Shown here in pieces: positions 6,150 through 15,110 of a stretch of 18,906 bases of DNA (position 1 is the stretch's first letter; each line of letters starts with the position of its first letter). The position numbers and the translations under genes were made by a program. Source of the stretch: CAYPJE01 sp964410945 (lineage in GTDB: Bacteria > Fidelibacterota > Marinisomatia > Marinisomatales > TCS56); NCBI GenBank assembly GCA_964410945.1, contig CAYPJE010000053.1:1-18906 (forward strand). Reading direction: 5' to 3'. Below the pieces are notes generated by a model that worked only from the letters and a program-made list of their open reading frames with translations, was not told the DNA's origin and searched no databases.

Positions 6150-8464
6150 AAAAGATAGCACTGCTGTTGCTGATTCTGTTGTACTATGCGGAAGCGGGAA
6201 ATATATCCGGTTATGTAGCCGATCTGGCAACCGGCGAGACACTGATCGGTGTAAATGTGATGGTGGAAGGCACAGCCTTGGGAGCCGCCAGCGATCGCAA
6301 CGGCTTCTTCCTGATAAGTGACATCCCGACTGGCACATGCAATCTGCGATTTTCCCATATTGCTTTCGAAGAATTGTCCATGCCGGTAACTGTTGATGCC
6401 GATGGTGAATTTCTTGGTACGGTATCGCTGGCGCAAAAGACGGTTGAAATGGAATCGATTACAGTGACTGGTAAACGTGGCGAAATTGTCAAACGCGATA
6501 TGGATATTTCCAGTTTTGAGGTGGACCCTGTGGTGTTGCGGGAAGTACCAAGCCTGGGGCGCGACGTATTCAAACTGGTTCAGCAATCTCCCAGTGTAAC
6601 GACTTCCGATCCCATATCACCGCTGTATTATGTTCGCGGATCGGATCCGGGGGAAAACCTGGTTATGCTGGACGGAATGACGATCTATAATCCCCAGCAC
6701 ATGCTCAGCATGCAGGCCATATTCAATCCCTATGCCATCAAGAACATTGAGATGCTGGTAGGTGGTTTTGATGCCGAGTTCGGTGGGCGGAATTCATCAA
6801 TTCTGTATATCTCAACCCGTGAAGGCCATAAGGATGAGGTGAAAGGGGAATTCAAACCATCGATTTCCGGTTTTAATGGTGCCGTCGAGTTTCCGGCATT
6901 TTTAAACGGGACGGCGATGCTTTCCGGGCGTTTCATGCACTCGATGGTTAACCGGATTTTGATGAACATGCCAAATTACCTGGCCGATTTCAATGGTTCC
7001 TGGCAGACTGAGGTTAAAAGTACCAAACTGCGTTTTTCCGCTTTTTTCGCCCGCGACTACATGGACTATGACTTCAACCGCTTCAGTATATATTTTCCAC
7101 AACAATATATGAAAGATTACAGCTTTGGTTTTTTATCTGATGCCATCAATTCAGCCGCCGGCCTGCAGACCCGTACTATCATTACTCCCAGTCTGATCGG
7201 CGAAAGCCATATCTATTTCTCGCGCTTTGCAGTCAACAACACCAACTTCTTCAGCTTCAGTTTCACTGATACCGCCACTGGTGTTCCGGTTGAAATGAAA
7301 TATAATACACGGATTATCAACCGCATCTCCGATTTAACTGTTAAAGGTAATCTTACCTATTTTGCTCCTTTAAGGCAGACTATCAAACTGGGTCTGGTCC
7401 AGACCAGCTATAATTTCTATAATGATGCCGGCCTGTATACCAATGAACTTTCGGTAACTGATCGGAATGCCAATCTGGCGAGTGTTTTCTTCCAGGATAA
7501 GATTTCAGTTGGTTCACTGCTGCTGAAGGCTGGATATAGATTCAGCCGTTTTACCGGTTCGGACCGCTGGTGGGATGAACCACGGGTTTCACTGGCCTTG
7601 CTGATTGGCAATTCCACCCTGAAAGCAGCCTGGGGCAGATACTATCAATTCATTACTACAATGAATACCCAGGATTTCGAAATCAGTCAGTACCTGGATT
7701 ACTACTATCCGCTGCATGATGTCAAACCATTGGTCTCGATCCACCATATTCTGAGTCTGGAAGGACAGCTATCGCAACGTCTCAGGTATTCAATTTCTGC
7801 TTATTACAAGGATCTTGAGACCCAGTACCGGTTCGATTATAATACTTCATCAAGTTCGATTCTGGCCTATAATGCCAATCTTGAAAAGGGAACAGGTGAA
7901 GCCTACGGTCTGGAACTGGTGCTGCGGGGAGATTGGAAACGATTCTCCGGCTGGGCCAGCTATTCCTGGTCACATTCCAGCCGCAGCTACCCTTCGATCC
8001 AGAATGGCAAGGCCTATATTTATGACGGTGATCAACCTCATAATCTGAAGGCTGTGGTACTCTATAAAATGACCAGTGAAATAACCACCAGCAGTACTTT
8101 AACCATATCTTCCGGTTATCCCCGTACCTGGGAAAGTGGCTATGTGAATTGTTATTCCTATGATCCGGTCGAAAACAGTTATGGGATTTTTGGGATGCCC
8201 TATACGCCGGTTAAAAATAATGTGCGCTATCCAACCAGGATGGTCTGGGACATGGGCTGGAAGAAGAAATTGCGCTCCGGATTTGGATTTTACCTGGCTG
8301 AATATATCGGCTCTGATGAGGTCTATTTCACAATGTCAATTCAGAACCTGCTCTTTCTACGACGCAATCCTTACATGTATATTTTTATTCCTGAGTATGG
8401 GTATTATGGCTATGGATTGTATTATTTCCCAACTGTCAGCGTTGGCTACAGCATAAAGTTTTGA
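6146..8464 (+). CDS. TonB-dependent outer-membrane receptor with N-terminal carboxypeptidase-regulatory-like domain
   Basis: A 772-residue receptor. After a signal peptide (1-17, ending AEA|G) comes a carboxypeptidase-regulatory-like domain (about 18-108: ISGYVADLATGETLIGVNV, DRNGFFLISDIPTGTCNLRFSH), then a plug domain (about 125-225: PLYYVRGSDPGENLVMLDGM, NIEMLVGGFDAEFGGR) and a beta-barrel that ends in phenylalanine (VGYSIKF), the usual outer-membrane insertion signal. TonB-dependent receptors import large or scarce substrates using the proton-motive force. There is no SusD-like gene beside it, so this is not a standard Sus glycan locus; the partner is the DUF4249 lipoprotein ten bases downstream. 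No TonB/ExbBD genes are in the window. The substrate cannot be deduced. Confidence 0.9.
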   Translation: MKKIALLLLILLYYAEAGNISGYVADLATGETLIGVNVMVEGTALGAASDRNGFFLISDIPTGTCNLRFSHIAFEELSMPVTVDADGEFLGTVSLAQKTVEMESITVTGKRGEIVKRDMDISSFEVDPVVLREVPSLGRDVFKLVQQSPSVTTSDPISPLYYVRGSDPGENLVMLDGMTIYNPQHMLSMQAIFNPYAIKNIEMLVGGFDAEFGGRNSSILYISTREGHKDEVKGEFKPSISGFNGAVEFPAFLNGTAMLSGRFMHSMVNRILMNMPNYLADFNGSWQTEVKSTKLRFSAFFARDYMDYDFNRFSIYFPQQYMKDYSFGFLSDAINSAAGLQTRTIITPSLIGESHIYFSRFAVNNTNFFSFSFTDTATGVPVEMKYNTRIINRISDLTVKGNLTYFAPLRQTIKLGLVQTSYNFYNDAGLYTNELSVTDRNANLASVFFQDKISVGSLLLKAGYRFSRFTGSDRWWDEPRVSLALLIGNSTLKAAWGRYYQFITTMNTQDFEISQYLDYYYPLHDVKPLVSIHHILSLEGQLSQRLRYSISAYYKDLETQYRFDYNTSSSSILAYNANLEKGTGEAYGLELVLRGDWKRFSGWASYSWSHSSRSYPSIQNGKAYIYDGDQPHNLKAVVLYKMTSEITTSSTLTISSGYPRTWESGYVNCYSYDPVENSYGIFGMPYTPVKNNVRYPTRMVWDMGWKKKLRSGFGFYLAEYIGSDEVYFTMSIQNLLFLRRNPYMYIFIPEYGYYGYGLYYFPTVSVGYSIKF

Positions 8465-8474
8465 TGAGGATACC

Positions 8475-9230
8475 ATGAAAAAAGTACAGTTGATCCTGAT
8501 AATCATATTATTCTGTGGATGTGATCTGCCGACCGATCCCGGACCGATGCCAACCACAATCATCGAGACTCCCTTTCGCCCTGGTTTGAATGTGTTTGGT
8601 GTGTTGCGGGATGACACCAGTTCACACTATTCATACATCGCGGTTGATCGGGCCTACGAGATCGAAGAAGCCTACGAGGATCAGTCTGATTCCTGGCTTG
8701 ATACGGCCCTGGTTACGGTCACCTGCGATACTAATGTTTGGAATTTTAACTTTTCCGAAGCTAGTCCCTATGGACCAGTATATTTAAACGATGATTTCAT
8801 TCCAGTAGCCGGCCAGCGCTATGACCTGTTGGTTGAGCATCCCGGTTTACCTGATCTGAAAGCCCAAACAATCTTTCCATTTCCACCGGCGGTTACCAGG
8901 GATTCAATCAGCATTGCCAAGGGGGAAATCAAAATAATAGCACCTGCCGATGAAAACATTGTCATGTATGACGTTTATGTGTATTCCGAAGACCATTATA
9001 CCTCACGGCGGATAGTGAGCAACCGGTCACGGCAGGTGGCGGTGATTCCTCTGGCTGAGTTGAATGGATCTCTCCAAATGGTGAGGATATACGGCTATGA
9101 AGAGAATCTGGCGTCCTATCTGACCAACCAGATGTCGATTAAACCGAATACATATAATGAATTGGTGATTACAGTCACCAACGGGTATGGTTGTTTCGGA
9201 GGTGTAAGTGTAAAATCAATTGTTTTTTGA
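8475..9230 (+). CDS. DUF4249-like lipoprotein, partner of the TonB-dependent receptor
   Basis: A 251-residue lipoprotein. The signal peptide ends in a lipobox-like FCGC with the lipidated cysteine at residue 16. The rest is beta-rich and fits the DUF4249 pattern: a strand with LNVFGVLRDD near the start, then LVTVTCDTN, and FIPVAGQRYDLLVEHPGLPDLKAQTIFP (about 110-137), the phrase 'pGxxYxLxVxxxGxxxxxAxTxxP' that marks the family. DUF4249 proteins are regularly encoded next to TonB-dependent receptors in FCB bacteria and are thought to be surface or periplasmic partners; their function is not established. A GAGGA lies eight bases upstream of the start. It is the last gene of the five-gene cassette; 78 bases follow without an obvious terminator. 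Confidence 0.75.
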   Translation: MKKVQLILIIILFCGCDLPTDPGPMPTTIIETPFRPGLNVFGVLRDDTSSHYSYIAVDRAYEIEEAYEDQSDSWLDTALVTVTCDTNVWNFNFSEASPYGPVYLNDDFIPVAGQRYDLLVEHPGLPDLKAQTIFPFPPAVTRDSISIAKGEIKIIAPADENIVMYDVYVYSEDHYTSRRIVSNRSRQVAVIPLAELNGSLQMVRIYGYEENLASYLTNQMSIKPNTYNELVITVTNGYGCFGGVSVKSIVF

Positions 9231-9308
9231 TTTTCTGCTTTTCCGATCCGGGTTAAATTTTAGTTCATTGAAAAACAAATTTGTTAAAATTTCTGCGGGG
9301 AAATTATA

Positions 9309-10178
9309 ATGCTTGGTATATGGATTGGCGTTGGCGCCGGTGTAATAGTATTGTTGATGATATTTATATCACATATCTATGATACACCACAAACTGTCCA
9401 TGATAAAACACCAGCCGATTACGGGATTGATTTTGATGAAATCCGCTTCCCGACCAAAAACGATTGTTCATTATACGGCTGGTGGATTCCTGAGAAGTGG
9501 GACAACTGGAGGGAATTACCGACCATAATCCTGGTTCATGGCTGGTCCCGGAATGTGGGCCGGATGCTGCCCTATATCAGAAATATGCATGGACAGGGCT
9601 TTAATCTGCTGGCCTTTGATGCCCGGCACCATGGCAACAGCGATAGCGATGGATTCGGTGCCATGCCCAAATTTGCGGAAGATATTATTTCGGCTATTGA
9701 TTACCTTACTGAAAGTGGAGAAATCACTACCGGAAAGATTGGTGTGCTCGGATTATCAATCGGTGGTGCCGGTGCCATCTATGCCGCTTCATTGGATAAG
9801 CGTATCAAAGCTATGGTCATTGTCGGTGCCTTCTCCCACCCGGAGGAAGTAATGCTGGTGGAATTCAGGCGCCGGAAGATTCCCCGTTTTCCGTTTGCCT
9901 GGCTGGCCTTCCGCTACATGGAATTCCGTATCGGTGCCAGATTCGATGATATTGCCCCGGTAAATAATATCAGGTTGATTAAGGGGAATCTGCTGCTGGT
10001 CCATGGAAGTGATGACCAGACGGTTCCGGTGGAGCAGGCCGAGCATATGTACTCGCTCTCAAATCCGGAAAGGACAAAATTCTGGCTCCAGGAAGGACGG
10101 GGACATTCCGACTGTCATAAAGAAGATGGCTTTTGGGAGCGGGTTATTGGATTTTTCCAAAATATATTTGGAAACTGA
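9309..10178 (+). CDS. Membrane-anchored alpha/beta hydrolase
   Basis: A 289-residue serine hydrolase with one N-terminal transmembrane segment (about 3-22), probably placing the catalytic domain at the membrane surface. The oxyanion strand reads ILVHGWS (74-80), the nucleophile elbow GLSIGG gives S150, the acid is D236 in HGSDDQTVP (232-240), and the catalytic histidine is H266 in GRGHSD. All three are in the standard order and spacing for peptidase S9/esterase-like alpha/beta hydrolases (BD-FAE or YqkD type). The substrate is unknown. It has its own 78-base upstream gap containing a 12-bp palindrome, AACAAATTTGTT (9274-9285), and a GGGGAA close to the start. Downstream are 128 bases with no recognisable element. 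Confidence 0.85.
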   Translation: MLGIWIGVGAGVIVLLMIFISHIYDTPQTVHDKTPADYGIDFDEIRFPTKNDCSLYGWWIPEKWDNWRELPTIILVHGWSRNVGRMLPYIRNMHGQGFNLLAFDARHHGNSDSDGFGAMPKFAEDIISAIDYLTESGEITTGKIGVLGLSIGGAGAIYAASLDKRIKAMVIVGAFSHPEEVMLVEFRRRKIPRFPFAWLAFRYMEFRIGARFDDIAPVNNIRLIKGNLLLVHGSDDQTVPVEQAEHMYSLSNPERTKFWLQEGRGHSDCHKEDGFWERVIGFFQNIFGN

Positions 10179-10306
10179 TAATTTCTCGATTCACAACCTT
10201 CGTAGGAACAATTTTTATCCCTGCCAGAAATACGGCCAGTCCACGTTTCTCACGATTACCTAAATAGTACTTACTCCATTTCCCTGATCTGCGTTAAATT
10301 TGTTCC

Positions 10307-11611
10307 GTGGGTAGATTGATCCTGGGAAAATATAAATACTTAACGGCCCTGCTGGTTGGTCTGCTTACGCTGGCAAGCGCCCAGGAATTCCAGTACAGTA
10401 AAATCTATCCGGTTCCTGACCTGTCATTTTATCCCGGTGTGCTTACCGGTCTGGACATTTTGCAACAGATGGATTTCAAACCACTGCAGGGTAAACGAAT
10501 TGCGATCCTGTGCAATCAGACGGCTGTCAATCGCGATGGCGATCATCTGCTGGATTTCATAAACAGCCAGTGGGATATTACCGTCAAAACCGTTTTCACA
10601 CCGGAACATGGCCTGTTCGGTCGCCAGAACGAGGAAGTCCGGTTATCCGGGAAAGAAGATATTGAGCCGGTGACCGGAGCCCGAATCATCAATCTTTTCG
10701 GTCGTTTTGTCATTCCACCAAAATGGTCATTGTCCGATGTTGATGTAGTTGTGGTTGATCTGGTTGATCCGGGAATACGGTATTCAACGTATGTTACTAC
10801 GATTACCAAAATGATGGAGATCGCCAGTCAGGTGGGAATACCGGTGTATGTGCTGGATCGCCCCAATCCGTTGCGGGGTGACATGATGGACGGTCCGATT
10901 GGACGGCCTGAGTACCAGTCATTTATCAATTATCATCTGGTACCGATCCGCCATGGATTGACAATCGGTGAATATCTGCTGATGGTCAATGAAATGGGCT
11001 GGATCAAAGACCTGGCCCGGGTCGATCTTACGATTGTACCGATGGTGAACTGGAGCAGGGATATGTGGTATGACCAGACCGGGTTAACCTGGGTACCCCT
11101 CGCTCCCGATGTACCTGATCCGGAAACTGATCTGGTATCGACCGGAATGATCCTGATTGAAGGCACTAACCTGAGTGTGGGGAAAGGTACCGACCGGCCC
11201 TATTTCCGGTTTGGTGCACCATATATTGCCGCCACTCATTTGCTGGAGGTAGTCAATCGCCAGAAATTGCCAGGTGTCGAATTTAGAGCGGTCGAATTCA
11301 TACCCCATTCAATTCCCCGGAAAATTGAGTTGCCCCTGTACCAGGGACAGGTTTGCCAGGGGCTGGAACTCACTATCACCGATCGGGAGCGGTTCGATCC
11401 TCTGGCCACCGCGACCACCCTGATTGTTCTGACCGAACAGCTCTATCCACGTCAATTTGGCTGGAATGGTGATTATATCGATAAATTGATTGGGTATGAC
11501 CTGTTGAGAGTTTTTGTGGCCCAGAAAAAAAGCCCCGAGTATTTACCGGCACGATGGGCTCATGATGTATTGCGATTTTCCGAATTCCGTCAACGATTCC
11601 TTTTGTATTGA
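10307..11611 (+). CDS. namZ: Exo-beta-N-acetylmuramidase, NamZ/DUF1343 family
   Basis: A 434-residue DUF1343 protein. The start is a GTG without a visible ribosome-binding site; it is chosen because it leaves a good signal peptide (cleavage after ASA, residue 25). Family phrases are in order: ILCNQTAVNRDG (67-78), TPEHGLFG (98-105), DLVDPGIRYSTYV (151-163), VLDRPNPLRGD (182-192), VPIRHGLTIGEY (212-223), EGTNLSVGKGTDRPYFRFGAP (285-305). NamZ enzymes (GH171) release terminal MurNAc from peptidoglycan fragments during wall recycling, working after glucosaminidases and amidases. The secreted dipeptidase at 1434 would fit the same process. Its stop overlaps the TTG start of the next gene, so the pair is probably coupled. 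Confidence 0.87.
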   Translation: MGRLILGKYKYLTALLVGLLTLASAQEFQYSKIYPVPDLSFYPGVLTGLDILQQMDFKPLQGKRIAILCNQTAVNRDGDHLLDFINSQWDITVKTVFTPEHGLFGRQNEEVRLSGKEDIEPVTGARIINLFGRFVIPPKWSLSDVDVVVVDLVDPGIRYSTYVTTITKMMEIASQVGIPVYVLDRPNPLRGDMMDGPIGRPEYQSFINYHLVPIRHGLTIGEYLLMVNEMGWIKDLARVDLTIVPMVNWSRDMWYDQTGLTWVPLAPDVPDPETDLVSTGMILIEGTNLSVGKGTDRPYFRFGAPYIAATHLLEVVNRQKLPGVEFRAVEFIPHSIPRKIELPLYQGQVCQGLELTITDRERFDPLATATTLIVLTEQLYPRQFGWNGDYIDKLIGYDLLRVFVAQKKSPEYLPARWAHDVLRFSEFRQRFLLY

Positions 11612-13200
11612 AAACTACCCGGATAATACTGGCCCTCTCTATCAGCGGTTTTTTGCTGGCCCAGACTAGTTACACCCTGCCGAACAATGCCTGGCGTGTT
11701 ACAGTCAAGCAAACCAGTTCCAGTGGCAACTGGAAAGGAAACCGGAATTATTCCGGTGTTGGTCCCCAGGAGTTCATTCTCAGCGATTACGGGAGACGCT
11801 ATTACGATCATGTCCACCCGGAGGCCTGGTATGATTTCTATGATCTTGATTCACTACAGGTATCGGCCAACTCGACACTGAGTGAGTACATCCGGGAGTT
11901 CAACCAGTCTCAATCGGCAACCTTCTGGAATGATACTTTACCCGACTATACTACTGAATTCTTTGGAACCGATTCGGTGGTGATCGGTGGACTGATTAAT
12001 AATACGTTATTGAAACATGTAGTCAGCCGACAGGATTTCCAATTGGATTACGGGGTTTCCAATAAAGTGACCTTCAGTCTACTGGTACCGCATTTTTCAT
12101 TGGTTGAAGAGAAACGGGGCTGGTCCTGGTCACCGTATGAGATACCGGGTTTGGAGGATTTTCTGGCCTACCATACCGCTGCCCGTGAGCAGTTTGCCGA
12201 TTTCGAGTCCTTTTTCAGTTCCTTTCCGATGAATGCAGATACGCTGGACAAGCTTTTATCGATTCGTGACCGGTTTTATACAGCCGATGGCAGTAACTCG
12301 GTTCTGTGGGCCCTGGCAGGGGGAACCGACCCCGCCGGTACAGCCATCAATGGTCAGGCTTATAATCCATTTGCCACTGATGATACAACCGCAACCACCA
12401 TTGATTCGCTGATTACCTGGTACCTGCCAGATTACCGGACCACATCGGGATTAGGTGATATTACCATCAAGCTGAGCTTCCTGGTGGCCGGAAAGCCGGC
12501 CTGGTCGCAGCAGAGTTTTTTCTCAGCCTATTCCAGTGTGGGGATTCAACTGCCTCTGGGACGCCGTTTGAGTAAATTCAGCCTGACCAGCCTTGATTCT
12601 ACCGGGCGACCTGAACAATTTTCTGATTATCCCTTGGGGAGCGGGAGTACAAAATTCAGCGTTGGCTTTTTCGGGGAATTCTATACCCGCGTATCATATT
12701 GGGATGTGGTGGTCAACTGGGATACGGAACTGGGAATCAGTACCCGGGAATTCCACAATTTTCCGGTCAGTATGCTGGGGACTAATCTGACCAGTACTGA
12801 CAGTATCCAGGTTCACTTTCCGGACAAATATGGTTTCCGGCCCGGTGGGGAATGGCGAGGTACCATTGCCGGCAGACTTGAATTATGGCCTGATCGCCTA
12901 TCGGTTGGCGGCCGGTTGGCGGCCTATTTTAAAGCCCGTGACAAATATTATTCGGTGGATGAGGATTGGGCGGAATACATGCAATTCAGGGTGTATGCGG
13001 ATAAGACTGTTTATGATACACGGATTACGATGGTCACACCATCAGTATCGTTGTATATCCAAAATCTGCACCCGTTGAAAAAAATCGGCCCGGTACCGTT
13101 TGAGATCGAGATAGGTGGCTCAAAACCAATTATTACCCGCCACACATTTAGTGATTTTTCATTATGGGTTGGGTTTATTACCTACTTTCAGGCCTGGTAA
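11608..13200 (+). CDS. Outer-membrane beta-barrel protein, porin/transporter-like
   Basis: A 530-residue exported protein starting at a TTG that overlaps the previous stop (TTGA); a signal peptide follows at once (1-18, FLLA|QTS). The body is made of alternating strands typical of outer-membrane barrels, for example SNKVTFSLLVPHFSL (about 150-164), GLGDITIKLSFLVAG (about 282-296), SVGIQLPLG and a closing strand FSLWVGFITYFQAW with an aromatic C-terminus. The DYGVSNKVTFSLLVP and GLGDITIKL phrases recall the MetA-pathway/phenol-degradation barrel family, but the match is loose. A long non-barrel insert rich in acidic and aromatic residues lies at about 190-275. The coupling to the muramidase suggests export, uptake or assembly of wall-related material, which is inference. 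Confidence 0.65.
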   Translation: MKTTRIILALSISGFLLAQTSYTLPNNAWRVTVKQTSSSGNWKGNRNYSGVGPQEFILSDYGRRYYDHVHPEAWYDFYDLDSLQVSANSTLSEYIREFNQSQSATFWNDTLPDYTTEFFGTDSVVIGGLINNTLLKHVVSRQDFQLDYGVSNKVTFSLLVPHFSLVEEKRGWSWSPYEIPGLEDFLAYHTAAREQFADFESFFSSFPMNADTLDKLLSIRDRFYTADGSNSVLWALAGGTDPAGTAINGQAYNPFATDDTTATTIDSLITWYLPDYRTTSGLGDITIKLSFLVAGKPAWSQQSFFSAYSSVGIQLPLGRRLSKFSLTSLDSTGRPEQFSDYPLGSGSTKFSVGFFGEFYTRVSYWDVVVNWDTELGISTREFHNFPVSMLGTNLTSTDSIQVHFPDKYGFRPGGEWRGTIAGRLELWPDRLSVGGRLAAYFKARDKYYSVDEDWAEYMQFRVYADKTVYDTRITMVTPSVSLYIQNLHPLKKIGPVPFEIEIGGSKPIITRHTFSDFSLWVGFITYFQAW

Positions 13201-13283
13201 AAAAACTATACCGGATTTACCTGGAAATAGTATTAGTTTAGATTACAGAGGGGCAGACTTAATTCGTTGATTCAGGAGGGATT

Positions 13284-14636
13284 ATGACTAAGGATAAAAA
13301 GGCTATCTGGGGCTGGGCGGCATATGATTGGGCAAATTCGGCTTTCGCTACTACTGTTATGGCAGGTTTCTTTCCAATCTTTTTCAAGGAGTACTGGAGC
13401 GCAGGAGCTAATGTTAATGCCAGTACCGCCCAACTGGGTTTGGGTAATTCTATCGCCAGCATGATAGTGGCACTGATGGCTCCGGTCCTTGGGGCGATTG
13501 CCGATAAAGGTACTAAAAAGAAAAAATTCCTTATATTTTTTGCATATCTGGGTGTCTTAATGACGGCAGGTTTATTCCTGGTACAACAAGGTGCCTGGCA
13601 ATGGGCTATCTTCATCTATGCCATGGGAATTATCGGATTTTCCGGGGCCAATATCTTTTATGATTCCCTTCTGCCGGGAGTAGCCGGAGAGGATAAAATT
13701 GATTATGTATCCGGTTTGGGTTTTGGAATGGGTTACCTGGGCGGTGGTCTGTTATTTGTTATTAATGTACTTATGTTTCAGATGCCCGAGGCTTTTGGTA
13801 TTCCGGATGGTGCAATGGCAGTCCGGATTTCATTTTTAACTGTTGCCGTCTGGTGGGGCTTATTCACAATCCTGACCATTAAATGGGTTCCGGAGATCAG
13901 ATCATCGGCGGCAATAGAGGGCAGCCGGATGGATTATATTCGAGGCGGGTTCAAACAATTCTACTCCACATTCCAGAAGATCAGGCACCTGAAAACCGTA
14001 TTTCTGTTCTTATTAGCCTATTGGTTTTATATTGACGGCGTTGATACAATTATCAGGATGGCGGTGGATTATGGTATGACGCTTGGTTTTGACTCCGGTG
14101 ACCTGATCCTGGCGCTGCTGATCACCCAGTTTGTGGGTTTCCCGGCGGCGGTGACTTTTGGAAAGCTGGGGCAGGACTGGAGTGTTCGGAAGTCTATCTA
14201 CTTGGCGATTATTGTGTACATTTTTGTTACGATCTGGGGTGTGCGAATGACCCAGAAGCATGAATTCTATATCCTGGCAATCGTGATTGGATTGGTCCAA
14301 GGCGGCATTCAGGCTCTCAGCCGTTCTTATTATTCCCGGTTGATCCCAAAGAATCAGGCCCCGGGAGAATTTTATGGATTCTTCAATATGCTGGGCAAAT
14401 TCGCAGCTATTCTGGGACCAGCCTTAATCGGTTTGGTTGGATTAGTCACACGCAGAATCCTGATGCCACCAAATCCCACCGAACAGCAGATGTTTGAGGT
14501 TGGTCAAACCGCTGCCCGCTGGGGGATCGGATCAATAATAATCCTATTTGCCATTGGTGGGATTCTGTTTTATTTCGTAGACGAAGAAAAAGGCCGTAAG
14601 GAAGCAAATTTCCTGGAACAGTCTTCTTTTAATTGA
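13284..14636 (+). CDS. MFS transporter, UMF1/Atg22-like
   Basis: A 450-residue inner-membrane carrier with about twelve transmembrane helices. The N-terminus AAYDWANSAFATTV (12-25) is the signature of the UMF1 (Unknown Major Facilitator-1)/Atg22-like family, and PVLGAIADKGTKKKK gives the MFS loop 2-3 motif. In the second half, GGIQALSRSYYSRLIPKNQ is another family hallmark. In yeast, Atg22 exports amino acids from the vacuole; bacterial substrates are not established. The start has an excellent GGAGGG six bases upstream and follows an 83-base gap. The stop codon lies inside the left arm of a 12-bp inverted repeat that precedes the HMA gene, so the two genes might share a transcript with the hairpin between them. 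Confidence 0.88.
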   Translation: MTKDKKAIWGWAAYDWANSAFATTVMAGFFPIFFKEYWSAGANVNASTAQLGLGNSIASMIVALMAPVLGAIADKGTKKKKFLIFFAYLGVLMTAGLFLVQQGAWQWAIFIYAMGIIGFSGANIFYDSLLPGVAGEDKIDYVSGLGFGMGYLGGGLLFVINVLMFQMPEAFGIPDGAMAVRISFLTVAVWWGLFTILTIKWVPEIRSSAAIEGSRMDYIRGGFKQFYSTFQKIRHLKTVFLFLLAYWFYIDGVDTIIRMAVDYGMTLGFDSGDLILALLITQFVGFPAAVTFGKLGQDWSVRKSIYLAIIVYIFVTIWGVRMTQKHEFYILAIVIGLVQGGIQALSRSYYSRLIPKNQAPGEFYGFFNMLGKFAAILGPALIGLVGLVTRRILMPPNPTEQQMFEVGQTAARWGIGSIIILFAIGGILFYFVDEEKGRKEANFLEQSSFN

Positions 14637-14664
14637 GTTAGTAATTGAACAATAACTCAATTAA
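14629..14664 (+). promoter_or_regulatory. Perfect 12-bp-arm inverted repeat between MFS and HMA genes
   Basis: TTAATTGAGTTA (14629-14640) and TAACTCAATTAA (14653-14664) are perfect reverse complements with a 12-base loop. The left arm contains the MFS stop codon and the right arm ends two bases before the AGGAG of the HMA gene. There is no T-run after it, so it is not a standard terminator. It may be an operator, or an mRNA hairpin that affects stability or access to the HMA ribosome-binding site. Confidence 0.6.
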
Positions 14665-14677
14665 TAGGAGATAGACG

Positions 14678-15091
14678 ATGCGACGAATTCTAATTTCGGT
14701 CCTGACAGTAATGGTAATTTTTGTGATGGCTGCAAATTTTGCTCCGGCTAAAACCAGCACTTCCACGCTTAAAGTGAATGGTATGGTCTGCGGAGATTGT
14801 ACCGGTAAGGTGACGGAAGCCCTGGAGAAAATTGATGGTGTTAAAAAGGTTGATGTTGACCTGGAATCCAGTGAAGCGAAGGTGACCTACAATAGCCGTA
14901 AGGTCAAGGAATCAAATCTGGAGCAGGCAGTGGTATTGGCCGGATTTACAGTGGGCAGTGATAAAGTTTCTGTGGAAAATTCCAAAAAATGTTCCGGTAA
15001 ATGCGCTGGTATTCAGAAATCTTCAGCCGAAGAAAGCTGTAAGAGTGACGCTGAAAGCTGTTGCCCGGCATCGGAAGGCGTCGATATCTAG
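14678..15091 (+). CDS. Periplasmic HMA-domain metal-binding protein with cysteine-rich tail
   Basis: A 137-residue exported protein with a signal peptide (about 1-24, ending APA|K). Residues 29-95 are a heavy-metal-associated domain like MerP or CopZ: GMVCGDCTGKV (35-45) with metal ligands C38 and C41, then IDGVKKVDVDLESSEAKVTYN and a final AVVLAGFTV. Such domains bind Cu(I), Hg(II), Zn(II) or Cd(II). The tail (about 100-137) is unusual for the family, with five more cysteines (C105, C109, C121, C128, C129) among serines, lysines and glutamates, possibly a second metal site. An AGGAG lies upstream at a good distance. No P-type ATPase or Mer gene is nearby, so the metal is uncertain. The gene is bracketed by a 12-bp-arm inverted repeat upstream and a palindromic promoter downstream. 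Confidence 0.87.
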   Translation: MRRILISVLTVMVIFVMAANFAPAKTSTSTLKVNGMVCGDCTGKVTEALEKIDGVKKVDVDLESSEAKVTYNSRKVKESNLEQAVVLAGFTVGSDKVSVENSKKCSGKCAGIQKSSAEESCKSDAESCCPASEGVDI

Positions 15092-15110
15092 AAAAAAAAG
15101 AAAAAATATA

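Noticed and set aside
6032..6586. 184-residue minus-strand ORF over the start of the TonB receptor
   Set aside because: The plus-strand genes have signal peptides, domains and overlaps; the antisense product has no recognisable feature.
6146..9230. SusC/SusD-type glycan uptake locus
   Set aside because: There is no SusD homologue or glycoside hydrolase in the cassette; the lipoprotein fits DUF4249 instead.
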